64,000 nucleotides of DNA from Xanthocytophaga flava (GTDB lineage Bacteria > Bacteroidota > Bacteroidia > Cytophagales > 172606-1). Both the position numbers and the translations under genes were made by a program. This document shows, piece by piece, positions 51,684 to 61,029 of the stretch (positions within the stretch are counted from its first letter, which is position 1; each line of letters starts with the position of its first letter). The notes under the pieces are model-generated. The model had not been told where the DNA came from. It was given only the letters and a program-made list of their open reading frames with translations, and made no database searches. The DNA is taken from positions 62,001 through 126,000 of the forward strand of contig JASJOS010000007.1 in assembly GCA_030068525.1 (NCBI GenBank), written 5' to 3'.

Positions 51684-52970
51684 ATGACTATTTTTTCTCG
51701 CTCTGCGTACTTTTCTTTTGCATTTATTCTTATTTCTCTTACCTGGATACATGCACAAACCAAACTTACAGACAAAGATGTTCAGGAGATTCAATCCAAA
51801 GCCAAGGGCAATATAACCGAACTGGAAAATCTAATGAACTTTGTCACCTTCAATGCAGCCAGTACCACTGAGATTCAGAGCGTGATTGAGAGATCCTATA
51901 CCGCGTCATCCAATAACCATCTCTTTTTTAATAGAAAGGTCGTGATTGAAGATGATCTTACTCCTGGCTTTAATAAAGACAATACGAAAGACCTGGAAAC
52001 GGATAAATACCTGAACACATTGGATGTATATTATGAAAAAACATCTGAACCTTCTATTCACCTTACCAATGTGCAGGTTTCTAATGTCAAAAAGAAAGAT
52101 TATCTGTATGTGAAAGTTGTCTTTGACAGCAAGTTTGATAGTAAATTCAAAAAATCATCTGTTGCCTATACTACCAAGCAGCGTATGGCTGTAATCCGGG
52201 CAGATAAAATCGGTTATAGCTGGCAAACTCGTATCATTGGTATTACATTTTATGATCCATTCAAACCGATTACTTCTACCGAAAACGATGTAGTTGTAAT
52301 CAACACCAATCCATACGCAGACGAAAAGCAACCGGATCTTTCGTATGAGAAAGGAGAAATCAAACCAGCGTATACTACTGAACAAAGACCGTTTAATATA
52401 GGTGTAAAGGTAGGAGTTGCTTCTTCTGTTTGGGTTGGAGATGTGGGAAACAACTATGAGTTGGGTGGAAGGCTGGGAGGTGTTGCCGGTATTTATATGC
52501 GATATTACGGAAAGCGGTATAGCCACATAGGCTTAGGCATGGACATGTTATATGTAGCAAAAGGAGCTACTGTTACAACTCAAACTTCTGGTATAAAGAC
52601 AGACTTTCAGCTTAACTATGTAGAAGTACCTGTGTTTGTCAACATTTTTATTCTGGGTAAAGATCGGTTCAAACCATATATAAACCTAGGTTATGCACCA
52701 GCCTTCCTACTTTCAGCTTCTTCTAAAAGAAGTAACGCCAGTGAAAGTCTTGATCAGACAGACTACTTTCAGAGCTACGATGGAAATGTGATTCTGGGTC
52801 TGGGCTTTGACTTTAAAGCTTCCAGACGCAATCGTATGACGGTTGATATGCGATTTGACCTGGGAACATCCAATATCCTCAACACCAAATACAGATTCTT
52901 ATTTGTCAACGATAATCAGATTTCTCAGGGAGCCTTTTCTCTCAGTGTAGGCTATGCGTTTGGATTGTAG
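51684..52970 (+). CDS. Outer-membrane beta-barrel protein
   Basis: A 428-aa protein: a signal peptide (ILISLTWIHAQ), an N-terminal domain (about residues 25-210) with an AT-lipid-like LENLMNFVTFNAASTTEIQS block, and a C-terminal ~200-residue barrel (FNIGVKVGVASSVWVGD, GRLGGVAGIYMRYYG, FKPYINLGYAPAFLLS, GNVILGLGFDFK, GAFSLSVGYAFGL). The last strand ends in a hydrophobic residue as BAM substrates do. Function unknown. A terminator at 53042-53073 follows. Confidence 0.82.
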   Translation: MTIFSRSAYFSFAFILISLTWIHAQTKLTDKDVQEIQSKAKGNITELENLMNFVTFNAASTTEIQSVIERSYTASSNNHLFFNRKVVIEDDLTPGFNKDNTKDLETDKYLNTLDVYYEKTSEPSIHLTNVQVSNVKKKDYLYVKVVFDSKFDSKFKKSSVAYTTKQRMAVIRADKIGYSWQTRIIGITFYDPFKPITSTENDVVVINTNPYADEKQPDLSYEKGEIKPAYTTEQRPFNIGVKVGVASSVWVGDVGNNYELGGRLGGVAGIYMRYYGKRYSHIGLGMDMLYVAKGATVTTQTSGIKTDFQLNYVEVPVFVNIFILGKDRFKPYINLGYAPAFLLSASSKRSNASESLDQTDYFQSYDGNVILGLGFDFKASRRNRMTVDMRFDLGTSNILNTKYRFLFVNDNQISQGAFSLSVGYAFGL

Positions 52971-53041
52971 CGTCTTACTTGTGATAAATACTTCATACAG
53001 TAAATCCGCAATATCTAAATAATACTCTTTTATTTATTCAG

Positions 53042-53073
53042 AAACCTGCATAACAACTATGCAGGTTTTTCGT
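53042..53073 (+). terminator. Terminator upstream of nuoH
   Basis: Stem AAACCTGCATA / TATGCAGGTTT with a 5-nt loop and a T-tract, 70 bp after the barrel gene and only 42 bp before nuoH, which therefore needs its own promoter. Confidence 0.85.
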
Positions 53074-53083
53074 TTTTTAGCCC

Positions 53084-53091
53084 TACTTTTG
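53084..53091 (+). promoter_or_regulatory. Possible nuoH promoter -7 element
   Basis: TACTTTTG, an exact TAnnTTTG match, lies 24 bp before the ATG at 53115 and just after the terminator. The transcript would be almost leaderless. No -33 box was confirmed. Confidence 0.3.
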
Positions 53092-53114
53092 CTCTTCTAC
53101 TCTTGGATTGCCTC

Positions 53115-54212
53115 ATGATTGCATTTTTATTCTTTCTGGTCTTTCTACTGGTATACATGGTTTTTGCAGTGTATGCCGAACGTAAACTCTCTGCTTTTAT
53201 CCAGGATCGTCTGGGACCTACAGAAATCGGCCCTTATGGCATGTTCCAAACCCTTGCCGATCTGGTTAAGTTATTACAGAAAGAAGACATTGTTCCTGTT
53301 AAAGCAGACAAATGGGTATTTCTGGCTGCTCCAGCCGTTATCTTCACAGCAATCTTTGCAGGATTTGCTGTTATGCCACTTACTCCTACATTACAGGGGT
53401 CAGGCGCTGTAGTAGGGGTGTTTTATCTGCTGACTATCGTTTCTATTGATATTGTGGGTTTGTTAGCCGCTGGCTGGAGTAGTAATAATAAATATTCATT
53501 GTTGGGCGCTATGCGTTCTGTAGCACAGATCGTTTCTTATGAGATACCTGTAGGGTTGTCAGTATTGTGTGTGGTGGTACTATGTCAGACACTGGACCTT
53601 CAGGAGATTTGTTATCAGCAGGGAATTTATATACGTACTCTCCCCGTATATAGTGAGTCAACTAATTATTTATTTGGCATCAAACGGCTGGGCATTGATA
53701 TGACAGAAGTAGGAGGGTTCCTGACCTGGAATGTGATTCGTATGCCCTTATTCTTCATTGTGTATATTATTTTTTTTATAGCTACACTGGCAGAGGCAAA
53801 CAGAGCGCCCTTCGATATTCCGGAAGCCGAATCAGAACTTGTAGGTGGATTCCATACAGAATATTCTGGATTCCGATGGGCATTGCTCTTTCTGGCAGAA
53901 TATGGTATGATGCTGCTGGTTAGCTTTCTGGGAGCTGTTTTGTTTTTTGGAGGCTGGAATACACTTTTTCCAAATATAGGACCAGTACGACTGGCCGACT
54001 GGACCAGTGGTATGCCAGGCACTATATATGGAAACATTACAGGTGCATTCTGGATAATTCTAAAGGCGTTCATCGGGGTATTTATACAAATGTGGGTTCG
54101 CTGGACATACCCTCGTTTACGGGTTGACCAGTTGATGCATTTATGCTGGAAGGTATTGACTCCGTTATCATTGTTGCTGCTGTTTATTTCAGCTTTATGG
54201 AAGCTTTTGTAA
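53115..54212 (+). CDS. nuoH: NADH-quinone oxidoreductase subunit H
   Basis: A 365-aa membrane subunit of respiratory complex I that forms part of the quinone channel; about eight helices. VYAERKLSAFIQDRLGP, GMFQTLADLVKLLQKEDIVP, ANRAPFDIPEAESELVGGFH and GFRWALLFLAEY are the family signatures. ATG 53115 (MIAFLFFLVF) is favoured over TTG 53103. Only nuoI and nuoJ accompany it; nuoA-G and nuoK-N are not in the window. Confidence 0.94.
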   Translation: MIAFLFFLVFLLVYMVFAVYAERKLSAFIQDRLGPTEIGPYGMFQTLADLVKLLQKEDIVPVKADKWVFLAAPAVIFTAIFAGFAVMPLTPTLQGSGAVVGVFYLLTIVSIDIVGLLAAGWSSNNKYSLLGAMRSVAQIVSYEIPVGLSVLCVVVLCQTLDLQEICYQQGIYIRTLPVYSESTNYLFGIKRLGIDMTEVGGFLTWNVIRMPLFFIVYIIFFIATLAEANRAPFDIPEAESELVGGFHTEYSGFRWALLFLAEYGMMLLVSFLGAVLFFGGWNTLFPNIGPVRLADWTSGMPGTIYGNITGAFWIILKAFIGVFIQMWVRWTYPRLRVDQLMHLCWKVLTPLSLLLLFISALWKLL

Positions 54213-54296
54213 AGCATTTCCTATTGAAAACCGACTTTGTTTTGAACACATTTTATTGTCAGGCTGTTTTTGAGTCTGTAACTGAGGATTGAGATT

Positions 54297-55193
54297 ATGC
54301 AAAAAGGGGCTAACAATTCATACTTTGGCAATATTTGGGAAGGAATAACGTCTTCCTGGCAAGGTTTAAAACTATCATTCAAACATATCTGGGAGGCACG
54401 TCAGCGTCGTACTCCTATAGGTATTACAGATCCTGATTATTTTAAACAGGAGACGGGGATTGTTACTCTTACTTACCCATATGAGTCACTACCCGTACCT
54501 GATAATGGCCGCTATCGTCTGCACAATGAAATGGAAGATTGTATAGTATGCGACAAGTGTGCAGAGATCTGCCCGGTAAGCTGCATTGACATTGAAGCAG
54601 TCAAATCAACGGAAGAAATCCGCAAAACGTCTGATGGTCACTCTGTGCGCCTCTATGCTGCACGATTTGATATTGATATGGCCAAGTGTTGCTTTTGTGG
54701 GTTGTGCACAACTGTTTGCCCTACCGAATGCCTGACCATGACCAAAACCTACGACTTCAGTGAGTTTGATATTCGTGATATGATCTATCATTTCTCAGAT
54801 CTGTCACCGGAACAAGCGGTAGAGAAACGTCAGAACTATGAAACTCTGCAAACTGCCAAACAACAGGCCAAAGCATCAACAACCAATGTTCAGCCAACAG
54901 AAGAAAAAACGGCAGAGCAAACATCTACAACTCCAGCGACGGCTAAACCTGTGATGAAGAAACCAGCGATAAAACCTGTCACCAAGCCAGTAATTACAGA
55001 TCCAACACCTTCTATTTCCGAAGAAACACCATATGTTACAGAAGTAACTCCTGAGATATCTCAGACAATACAAGAAGCTGCCCCACAGGATACTAAAGCA
55101 GAGGAAACAGACCAGTCTGAGCAGGCCCCTGCCAAACCTGTTATGAAAAAGCCTGTAATTAAACCTATGATCAAAAAAAAGACGGATGAGTGA
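54297..55193 (+). CDS. nuoI: NADH-quinone oxidoreductase subunit I with extended tail
   Basis: A 298-aa ferredoxin-like complex I subunit. Two 4Fe-4S motifs: CIVCDKCAEICP (Cys82, 85, 88, 92) and CCFCGLCTTVCP (Cys131 or 132, 134, 137, 141). The typical family length is 160-230; here the part beyond about residue 190 is a Thr/Lys/Pro/Glu-rich extension containing two near-identical blocks AKPVMKKPAIKP (216-227) and AKPVMKKPVIKP (279-290). The core should carry electrons from NuoB/NuoG-side clusters to quinone. The function of the tail is unknown. Confidence 0.93.
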   Translation: MQKGANNSYFGNIWEGITSSWQGLKLSFKHIWEARQRRTPIGITDPDYFKQETGIVTLTYPYESLPVPDNGRYRLHNEMEDCIVCDKCAEICPVSCIDIEAVKSTEEIRKTSDGHSVRLYAARFDIDMAKCCFCGLCTTVCPTECLTMTKTYDFSEFDIRDMIYHFSDLSPEQAVEKRQNYETLQTAKQQAKASTTNVQPTEEKTAEQTSTTPATAKPVMKKPAIKPVTKPVITDPTPSISEETPYVTEVTPEISQTIQEAAPQDTKAEETDQSEQAPAKPVMKKPVIKPMIKKKTDE

Positions 55194-55252
55194 TCAAGTT
55201 TGTGGTTTTTCTGTTTCTTTGAATTCTCATTTTTATTAAACATAGCTGTAGT

Positions 55253-55747
55253 TTGAATATCGCATTCTATTGTTTTGCCGCATTAACAGTACTGTCAGCC
55301 CTTGTAGTACTCTGGACCCGGCAACTCCTGTATTCTGCCTTTGCCTTGTTATTTACATTGCTGGGTATGTCAGGTCTTTATGTCCTGGCAGGTGCCGACT
55401 ATGTGGCCATTGTTCAGATTATGATTTATGTGGGAGGTGTACTGGTGTTGCTTATTTTTGGCATTATGCTTACCAATCGTCCTGGCACCGGTCATGCACC
55501 TATATCCGGAAGAATCAATCAGTTTACAGGCATTCTGGCAGCAGGTGGATTGTTTGTACTTTTTTTTATTGTGTTCCTGAAAGCAAATCTACCTTTTCCT
55601 GCACTAAAATCTTCACCCCATTCATCTGTAACTCCTATTGGTATTGGATTAATGACGGACTACCTGCTTCCTTTCGAGATAGCAGGTATACTTCTGATGG
55701 TAGCATTGATGGGAGCTGCCTATATCGCAGGCAGGAAACGTTTGTAA
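55253..55747 (+). CDS. nuoJ: NADH-quinone oxidoreductase subunit J
   Basis: A 164-aa membrane subunit with five helices, starting from TTG 55253 (MNIAFYCFAALTVLSALVV). The family blocks LYSAFALLFTLLGMSGLYVL, YVAIVQIMIYVGGVLVLLIFG (the pi-bulge helix) and EIAGILLMVALMGAAYIAGR are present. The expected next gene nuoK does not follow; instead 1.2 kb of non-coding DNA begins. Confidence 0.93.
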   Translation: MNIAFYCFAALTVLSALVVLWTRQLLYSAFALLFTLLGMSGLYVLAGADYVAIVQIMIYVGGVLVLLIFGIMLTNRPGTGHAPISGRINQFTGILAAGGLFVLFFIVFLKANLPFPALKSSPHSSVTPIGIGLMTDYLLPFEIAGILLMVALMGAAYIAGRKRL

Positions 55748-56158
55748 TCTCTTCTGGAGAAGAAGATAATTAATCCTGTTAGCTTTACTAAAGCAGTCTG
55801 ACAATAGTAGAAAAATACAATTTAAATCAACTACTTTTATTCAGCCAGAATAAAGCTTACTCTATCTAGGTCTATTTAGCCCGTAACAGGTCAGAAATCA
55901 GTGTTATTTACAATTCCTCACTTAAACAAAAGTATTATCAATCGTTTTAAGGCCTTTAATAGCTTATCAGAACGCTTATATCCATCATGCCAGCCTCCTG
56001 CATATCTCACTTCAATATCGTGCAATGTATAGGCATTAAAATGCGTTTCTTAAAATCTTATCTCTCTGAAAAATCATTTAATGCGTATATACCCATTCTA
56101 TCCTCTGGATACCTATTCACCATGTGTTGGTCTAGACCAAATGGGATTGCTTAATGGA

Positions 56159-56220
56159 GTATTTATTGGTGCATATGCGTACCCCTTTATATGGGGGTAC
56201 GCATATGCACCAATAAATAC
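56159..56220. repeat. 27-bp perfect hairpin
   Basis: Left arm 56159-56185 and right arm 56194-56220 are exact reverse complements (arm begins GTATTTATTGGTGCATATGC) with an 8-nt loop. Flanking GGGATT / AATCCC extend the pairing with small bulges. Arm length equals that of the hairpin at 43917 although the sequences differ. Confidence 0.9.
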
Positions 56221-56668
56221 CATAATCCCATAGCAATCACCAACCAGTAACCAGACAATAAAACGCTAAAAATCAACAACATACCCAACTATAACAAACT
56301 AAAACATTAAATGAACCAACCCAAATAGCTACCACACAGTAAATTACAAAAATATCAAAACCTGTTCTGGTTCACAATTATCTGCTCATGCACTCATTAA
56401 CTAAGAGTACTATATAGTAAAGCATCTCTAATAAGGCAAAAAAATCACCCCAAATACAAAATCAGAACCAACAATGAGCCTTTCATTACTTCAGAACAGC
56501 GTCTCAAGCCAATATAATACATTTACTACCTGATTATGAGCCATCAACGAATAGCAAATAGTTAAAAAAAATGGAGTTATCGAGTATCCAGAAGTTTTTT
56601 TTTAGATGCGTTCAGTATTTGATTTATCCAATTATTAAAAAATCACTGCTCTAGTTATCCGGAAAGCT

Positions 56669-56717
56669 TTGCGCATAGTTTACAGAAATTTTTCTTCTTG
56701 CCTTAAACTATGCGCAA
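56669..56717. repeat. Inverted repeat of the ACTATGCGCA motif
   Basis: TTGCGCATAGTTTA (56669-56682) pairs with TAAACTATGCGCAA (56704-56717) across a 21-nt loop. The right arm matches the GAACTATGCGCAAAAA copy at 271-286. Confidence 0.8.
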
Positions 56718-56987
56718 CCAAAATAATGATCGGTATTGTGATAGTTGTAAGAAGTAATCAGTATTTTGATATTTTGAAAAGTTGATCGAGGTTTTGATAC
56801 ATTTTGATTCTGGCTAGACTCTTTATCAGATTAGCATTCTTTTCCAGAATATGTTCTCTGAAGTGCGCACTATCAGCAAACTGATAAACAAATATTTTGT
56901 TAGGTTACTATTGTAATTTCCCTGTATATAGAGTTGCTTGCCGATATTATCGAAGCCGCATATCTATTCTACATACAGTAACCCTAC

Positions 56988-58256
56988 ATGAAAACCAACG
57001 TACTATTCTTCAGAATTTTATTATGTCTTACTATCTTTTTTTGGCAGAAAATCGCCTTTGCCCAGAAAAACTATGTAAATGGTTATATAGTCACTACACA
57101 AAATGACACAATCAGAGGATTTATTAACGACAAAAATTGGGAAAAGTCACCCAAAGAGATTTTGTTCAAGAAAACTCTTCAGGATAATGAACCGGTAGAA
57201 TATACTCCTGTTTCTATTCATAGTTTTTATCTTCAGCCCTCAAATGAATACTACATCAGCTATATTGGCAAGATAGATGCTACTCCTATCAAAGCCGACA
57301 AAATGATTGAAGTGACAGAAATCAGTCAGTTCCTGCAAAAAGATTTTACTATAGTGGATACTGCATTTCTTACAGTCATTATTCGAGGAGCAGCTTCTTT
57401 GTATTCCTACAAAGATAAGCAGGAAAAAATTCATTACTTCCTGCAAAAAGACCAGAAATTACCCGAAGAATTAGGCTATCAGAAATTTCTACTGGATCAG
57501 GACAATGGAAGCAAGCAGATACAGGTACTACAAAAGTATAAAGGCCAGTTAAATGTTGCATTAAAAGATTGTGAGAAGGCGACAAAGGCTATAAAACTTG
57601 CAGAGTATACCAAAAATTCACTAACGAAAATTGTAAACCAGTATAATACATGTTTTAGTACCAGTAATACACAATTTGTCCAAAAGACTGAAAAAACAAA
57701 AACGGAAATAGGTATTATAGCGGGAGGCGTACAGACGTTGTATATACAAAGCTATCCATCGTATTATAAAAACGGAACAACTTATTTACACTACAACAAA
57801 TCGTATGATCCAACTGTAGGTATATCTTTTAACTTTGTATTGCCCCGTAATCATAAGTCATGGTCCGCTTATACAGAAATTTTATGGCGATCTTACAGCA
57901 TCACTGCAGATTACTCTACTTCCAATGCCTTTGACCGGCATCTGAAGGTAGGCTATCTAAAAGGATCAGCTATGGTACGTTATACTATGGCAACACGTAC
58001 AATCAAACCATTCCTTAATGCAGGTATATCCTATTCGTTTATAACAAATGCAGAGGGTAATATAATAAGTAATAATGACAAAGATGCAGATTCGTTTGAG
58101 AAGTCCATATTGGGCTTACAGGGAGGTGGGGGAGTTCAATGGAAACGCTGGGGATGTGAACTACGTTATGAACATACCAAAGGTGTATTTCAGGGCTTGT
58201 ATACTTCAGGCTCGGAAAACTCAATCTATCTTATACTCAGATATACACTTAATTAA
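56988..58256 (+). CDS. Outer-membrane beta-barrel protein, hypothetical
   Basis: A 422-aa protein with a signal peptide (WQKIAFAQ), an N-terminal domain of about 170 residues starting NYVNGYIVTTQNDTIRGFI (a common opening in Bacteroidota barrel proteins) and a C-terminal barrel (IGIIAGGVQTLYIQSY, VGISFNFVLPRN, AYTEILWRSYSIT, KPFLNAGISYSFITNA, GLQGGGGVQWKRWGCELRYE, SIYLILRYTLN). The last residues end in an aromatic/hydrophobic strand. Function unknown. Confidence 0.82.
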   Translation: MKTNVLFFRILLCLTIFFWQKIAFAQKNYVNGYIVTTQNDTIRGFINDKNWEKSPKEILFKKTLQDNEPVEYTPVSIHSFYLQPSNEYYISYIGKIDATPIKADKMIEVTEISQFLQKDFTIVDTAFLTVIIRGAASLYSYKDKQEKIHYFLQKDQKLPEELGYQKFLLDQDNGSKQIQVLQKYKGQLNVALKDCEKATKAIKLAEYTKNSLTKIVNQYNTCFSTSNTQFVQKTEKTKTEIGIIAGGVQTLYIQSYPSYYKNGTTYLHYNKSYDPTVGISFNFVLPRNHKSWSAYTEILWRSYSITADYSTSNAFDRHLKVGYLKGSAMVRYTMATRTIKPFLNAGISYSFITNAEGNIISNNDKDADSFEKSILGLQGGGGVQWKRWGCELRYEHTKGVFQGLYTSGSENSIYLILRYTLN

Positions 58257-58277
58257 GTGTATAGTATTTTTTTCTAA

Positions 58278-58313
58278 AAAAGTGACTATCAATCAAAATT
58301 GGTAGTCACTTTT
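58278..58313 (+). terminator. Terminator after barrel gene
   Basis: A 16-bp stem AAAAGTGACTATCAAT / ATTGGTAGTCACTTTT with one wobble and a short loop, 22 bp after the stop. Confidence 0.8.
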
Positions 58314-58864
58314 ATTTGTAACGCAGTCATACATACTATCTGGATGTTCTTCGAGCCGTATATGTTGTAGCAGCAGTTATAGTAAGTGTTTCTTCAGAGG
58401 GGGTTATACTAGCCTGGTTGCGACTAAAAATATTGGACACTACCAGCTATGCCGAAACAAATAAGTGTTTTGTTTACATTAGCGTGAGTACATTAAAAAA
58501 TAACTGATTGAAAAAATAAATCTGCCTCATAAGAAAGTTTCCAGAAGACCAGAACAAAGGCAATCAGACTACACTCTATACATCAATTAAAAAATTAAGA
58601 TAACTCTCAAAAATACAGACTCAAAATAAATATTAGTCAATTGAGTAAACCCACAAAATTGAACAGATAAATAAAAATCTTTATACACCAACAAAGGCAA
58701 TACATAAAATAAGATAAAAAACGATATAGGTTTTCCTGTATAAAAACCTGTAAAAATCTCAATAGTCAGGAAACGAAGACAGAATGATTTGCATAAAATG
58801 CAACCTATCTAGGGTATTCCTTCGTTTTTATTGTTTTATTTGACACTCCGACTTATCCTATATT
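58314..58864. other. AT-rich gap upstream of the plug-like gene
   Basis: About 550 bp, strongly A-rich, with no credible open frame or RNA fold. It should contain the promoter of the plug-like gene. Confidence 0.55.
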
Positions 58865-60142
58865 ATGCTACGATACATTTTTACAGGGTGTATAGGGTTT
58901 ATAGCAACGCTTAGCTTTGCCACTGAAACACCTCTTAAAACAACAGACTTTGTATATGAACCCCAGATTCGTACAGTCTTGTTTTACCCAACAGGTTCTG
59001 ATCCGGTAGCTGCAACTCTACAGCCACCAGTAGTTTCTATACAACAAGCCACTCCGCTGATACTGGAGTTTGATGAACTGGGAGATAAAATCAATTACTA
59101 TCGGGCAAAGGTAGTATTCTGTAATGCCGACTGGACTGTATCCAACCTGAGTGATATGGATATCACTCCCCGATTTAATGAATTCACATTTGAACAACCC
59201 CAACTATCTGGAAACAATGCACGGGTATTGTATACACATCAACGGCTGGAAGTACCACAAGTAAAGCTACCAGGAAATTATTTATTGGTTGCCTACCATG
59301 AAAATAACCCAAAGGATCTGGTTGTCACCCGCCGGTTTGTTGTCTACAATACACAGGTAGTGATTACCCCAAGAATTACGTTTTCTACAGGGATTACTGA
59401 ACGCAACACCAATCAGCAAGTAGAATTCACCATCGATTATGGTACTCTCAATGTCGGTAACCCCTGGACGGATCTTAAGGTGGTAATCCGTCAAAACTAC
59501 CAGTGGTATACTGCGATTACGAATCTCAAACCCACTTCCGTACGGGAAGATCAGCATATAGCAGAATATCGGCAGTTTAACCTTGAGAATAACTTCCCAG
59601 GTGTTAATGAATTCCGGTTCTTTGATATTCGAAGCATCCGTACACTTGGACAGAATGTAGCGAAAATCAATCCATCTCAGGATACGACTCAGGTTTATCT
59701 GGCTGTGGGAGAATCCCGCAACCGGGAAGGTTACAGTCAGGTAGTGGATCAGAATGGCCGGTTTGTTATAGATCAATATGAGTTTAGCAATGGTAGTACT
59801 GAAGCCGACTATGTACGTGTATTTTTTACATTGAGAGCAGACCCTGTGAAAGACCCTGTCTATATATGGGGCGGACTAACCGATTGGCAGACAAGCAATA
59901 CCAACCGTATGACTTATAATGCGGAAGACCAGGTTTATAGAGGCTCTCTTCTACTTAAGCAAGGATATTATAATTTCCGGTATGTGGTAGCCAAACCTGG
60001 TAATAAACTAGATGAAGCCTGGTTTGAAGGTAACCACTTTGAGACAGAGAATGTGTATGAGATTATTGTGTATAACCGTCCTCCGGGAGCGAGAGCAGAC
60101 ATGATTATTGGCTATATAATGGTTGACCACAATAAGCGGTAA
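58865..60142 (+). CDS. Type IX secretion plug-like protein (DUF5103)
   Basis: A 425-aa secreted protein with a short signal peptide (GFIATLSFA). The N-terminal two thirds match the DUF5103 family: FVYEPQIRTVLFYPTG, LEFDELGDKINYYRAKVVFCNADW, YTHQRLEVPQVKLPGNYLLVAYHENN and RRFVVYNTQVVI. A member of this family in Flavobacterium was found as the Plug that closes the SprA translocon of the T9SS. The C-terminal third (PVYIWGGLTDWQTSNTN, GYYNFRYVVAKPG) continues the family's beta domain. Gene stands alone; other T9SS genes are not here. Confidence 0.85.
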   Translation: MLRYIFTGCIGFIATLSFATETPLKTTDFVYEPQIRTVLFYPTGSDPVAATLQPPVVSIQQATPLILEFDELGDKINYYRAKVVFCNADWTVSNLSDMDITPRFNEFTFEQPQLSGNNARVLYTHQRLEVPQVKLPGNYLLVAYHENNPKDLVVTRRFVVYNTQVVITPRITFSTGITERNTNQQVEFTIDYGTLNVGNPWTDLKVVIRQNYQWYTAITNLKPTSVREDQHIAEYRQFNLENNFPGVNEFRFFDIRSIRTLGQNVAKINPSQDTTQVYLAVGESRNREGYSQVVDQNGRFVIDQYEFSNGSTEADYVRVFFTLRADPVKDPVYIWGGLTDWQTSNTNRMTYNAEDQVYRGSLLLKQGYYNFRYVVAKPGNKLDEAWFEGNHFETENVYEIIVYNRPPGARADMIIGYIMVDHNKR

Positions 60143-60152
60143 TTTCCATCAG

Positions 60153-60187
60153 GTAAGCAAGGTAATTATTAAAAACCCCTTGCTTAC
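60153..60187. terminator. Terminator between plug-like gene and cas6
   Basis: Stem GTAAGCAAGG / CCTTGCTTAC (10 bp) with a 15-nt loop between convergent genes. Confidence 0.7.
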
Positions 60188-60201
60188 TAACAGATAGACA
60201 A

Positions 60202-61029
60202 TTAGTTTCTTTTATCAAATGAATTAACCGACATCGGGTGTCTTTCAAAATGGTATGGTTCTGTGCGGCGTACCAGATCTGCATTGATAATATCAATCAT
60301 ACCGAAACCTTTGTTTGAAAAATAACCCATTCCGCATTCAAATATAAATTGCTGAACTTCCGGGGCCGAATACAGAACAAAAGGAAAAGTATATCCCCTA
60401 ATCTCATGTCTCACCCCATTTTCTTCAATAGGATAGATACGGGCAAATTTCTTGTCACCTTCTTTTATCTTCTGAAGATAGGTTTTATCCGGAATAATCT
60501 GAAACCGATAAAATGACGCAATCTGATCCGCTGTAAACCTTCCGGATCTCTCCATACGCATCATTGTTGATTCGTACAGGAAATCTGAGAATGTATCTGT
60601 ATCCGGAGAGATAAATTTTTTGGCGTAAAAATCATTTGCAATCGGATCTACAGCTACAATCGGTGATATACATACACACTTCAGTTCTTCCTGAAAAACA
60701 GGAGGTTGCTCTTTTTCAACACTTTCCGGAACTAATTGCAGGTTACCTACTTCTATTTCTCCTCTTTCAAATAAATGTTGTAAAAAAGTATCTATCACTT
60801 CAACACTTTGACTTGAGAAAACAAGTGTAGCCCGACTTGAATAAAAATGCAGGCCATTTTTACTTACTTTTGTCTGCCCCTTCAGTCCGGAAAAGTTATA
60901 TTCTGCATTTTGCTCTACTTCCTTGCTACCAGCCAACAGAGAGTCCGTTAGCTGCGTCAGCAAAGACTGGTGGTAAAAAGGTACATATCCACCCTTATTT
61001 TTTACCATGAAAATGATTCTGACCCTCAC
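60202..61029 (-). CDS. cas6: CRISPR-associated endoribonuclease Cas6, solitary
   Basis: A 275-aa Cas6-family protein. N-terminal MRVRIIFMVKNKGGYVPFYH is the first ferredoxin-like strand with His20 in the usual place of a catalytic His; the start is GTG at 61029. The C-terminal glycine-rich loop MGYFSNKGFGMIDI corresponds to the family G-loop (GxGxxNSxGFG-type). Cas6 cuts CRISPR precursor RNA at repeats. No repeats, cas1/cas2 or effector genes occur within the window, so either it serves a remote array in trans or has been repurposed. Confidence 0.8.
   Translation of the reverse strand: MRVRIIFMVKNKGGYVPFYHQSLLTQLTDSLLAGSKEVEQNAEYNFSGLKGQTKVSKNGLHFYSSRATLVFSSQSVEVIDTFLQHLFERGEIEVGNLQLVPESVEKEQPPVFQEELKCVCISPIVAVDPIANDFYAKKFISPDTDTFSDFLYESTMMRMERSGRFTADQIASFYRFQIIPDKTYLQKIKEGDKKFARIYPIEENGVRHEIRGYTFPFVLYSAPEVQQFIFECGMGYFSNKGFGMIDIINADLVRRTEPYHFERHPMSVNSFDKRN

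Larger units (their letters stand above)
55748..56987. other. 1.2-kb non-coding region after nuoJ
   Basis: No nuoK-like or other credible open frame. It contains a 27-bp perfect hairpin (56159-56220) and a 14-bp inverted repeat of the ACTATGCGCA motif (56669-56717). Otherwise AT-rich. The gap replaces the nuoK-L-M-N genes that normally complete the operon. Confidence 0.75.
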
